A stretch of 20,238 nt of DNA, from positions 1-20,238 of IMG/VR virus record IMGVR_UViG_3300046010_006941, one strand, 5' to 3'. Source of the stretch: a virus. Each line of letters begins with the position of its first letter. Position 1 is the stretch's first letter. This document shows, piece after piece, positions 19,780 to 20,238 of the stretch. Position numbers and translations under genes: made by a program. The notes below the pieces were generated by a model. It was not told the DNA's origin. It saw nothing but the letters and a program-made list of their open reading frames with translations, and made no database searches.

Positions 19780-20238
19780 TTATTTTAATTGTCCCTTGAA
19801 AGCAGCGATCGCACGTTCCCGGCGACCTTTGTTTGTCAAAGGTTTTGACGATGCTGTAACAGTATTCGTCAATGTTTTTGTTGTTATTTGTGGCTTCTGG
19901 CTTGACTTATCTTCTGATCCAGATTGTGCAGCTTCTGGCGGAGCTAATTTGGATTGCACCTTCTTCAGTTTGGCTAAAGATAGAGCTTCGTCTGTCAGGT
20001 AATCTTCTACCAATGCAGCGGCCTCTTCAGCACTCAGCAGTACACCATCCTCATCATACGTTTGTTTGATTAGTTCCACAACTGCGTCATAGGACCCAGT
20101 GGCGCGGATGGTTTCATAAGCCTCGTCTCCGTCAACCAACATTTTAACTTCTCGGCTGACTTGTTTCACGGCTTGTTCATAGGCAGCTTTTTGCTGCTCT
20201 TGAAGCTTTTCAAAATGACTTTGTTGAGCTCCTTCCTT
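19780..20238 (-). CDS. Capsid scaffolding protein, C-terminal part (runs off window)
   Basis: The frame is open from the right edge of the window through 152 codons to TAA at 19780, so the N-terminus is missing; a GTG at 20167-20169 is internal rather than a start because the same frame continues upstream with a Glu/Gln/Lys-rich coiled coil (EKLQEQQKAAYEQA). The visible part has MLVDGDEAYETIRATGSYDA and VLLSAEEAAALVEDYLTDEA, a pattern known from podovirus scaffold proteins, then a Ser/Thr/Pro linker and a basic C-terminal helix (NKGRRERAIAAFKGQLK). Scaffold proteins commonly bind the capsid protein through such a terminal basic helix. It ends 12 nt before the capsid gene. Confidence 0.72.
   Translation of the reverse strand, partial: KEGAQQSHFEKLQEQQKAAYEQAVKQVSREVKMLVDGDEAYETIRATGSYDAVVELIKQTYDEDGVLLSAEEAAALVEDYLTDEALSLAKLKKVQSKLAPPEAAQSGSEDKSSQKPQITTKTLTNTVTASSKPLTNKGRRERAIAAFKGQLK

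Overview
The window is part of a tailed-phage genome, or a prophage, carrying the virion gene module of a podovirus built on a T7-like plan. No host gene, tRNA, rRNA, integrase or CRISPR array is visible. Read on the minus strand from right to left, the order is: scaffold C-terminus (19780-20238), HK97-fold major capsid protein (18487-19767), small basic protein (18126-18434), small virion protein (17617-18000), head-tail adaptor with an N-terminal FN3 domain (16534-17550), 101-aa tail protein (16229-16534), tail-collar protein (15098-16219), tail nozzle (12123-15098), then two small genes (11770-12120, 11458-11766). After an interruption come a GNAT-like protein (9456-9842), three internal/ejection-type proteins (8518-9456, 6756-8438, 3973-6756), two small beta-rich proteins (3604-3969, 3252-3602), a 954-aa coiled-coil tail fibre (375-3239) and the start of another fibre gene (1-311). 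This parallels T7 genes 9-10-11-12-13-14-15-16-17. Names resting mainly on gene order and residue patterns are inferences, not database matches.

The unusual part is the interruption between the nozzle and the GNAT-like gene. A plus-strand, AT-rich cassette of seven tiny genes (10453-11545, 25-68 aa, tightly packed or overlapping) has its own sigma70-type promoter (10394-10422). Behind it, 9965-10393 has no convincing gene but carries three imperfect 15-bp direct repeats, two G6 tracts and two palindromes. A minus-strand promoter with perfect TTGACA-17-TATAAT, an extended -10 and an A-tract (9936-9982) then starts the second half of the structural genes. The cassette is convergent with the first late block, its last gene overlapping a minus-strand gene by 88 nt.

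Two genes too short for routine calling stand out: a 28-aa membrane peptide with a glycine zipper (8435-8521), coupled by ATGA overlaps to both neighbouring ejection genes, and a 25-aa GTG-started membrane peptide (11283-11360). Several hairpins (338-365, 17570-17591, 18444-18467) have G-U pairs that form only in the minus-strand transcript, marking terminators or processing sites between virion genes.

The host cannot be named. Host-type sigma70 promoters, Shine-Dalgarno sites and an ejection-protein set suited to crossing a Gram-negative envelope suggest a Gram-negative bacterium; that is inference.
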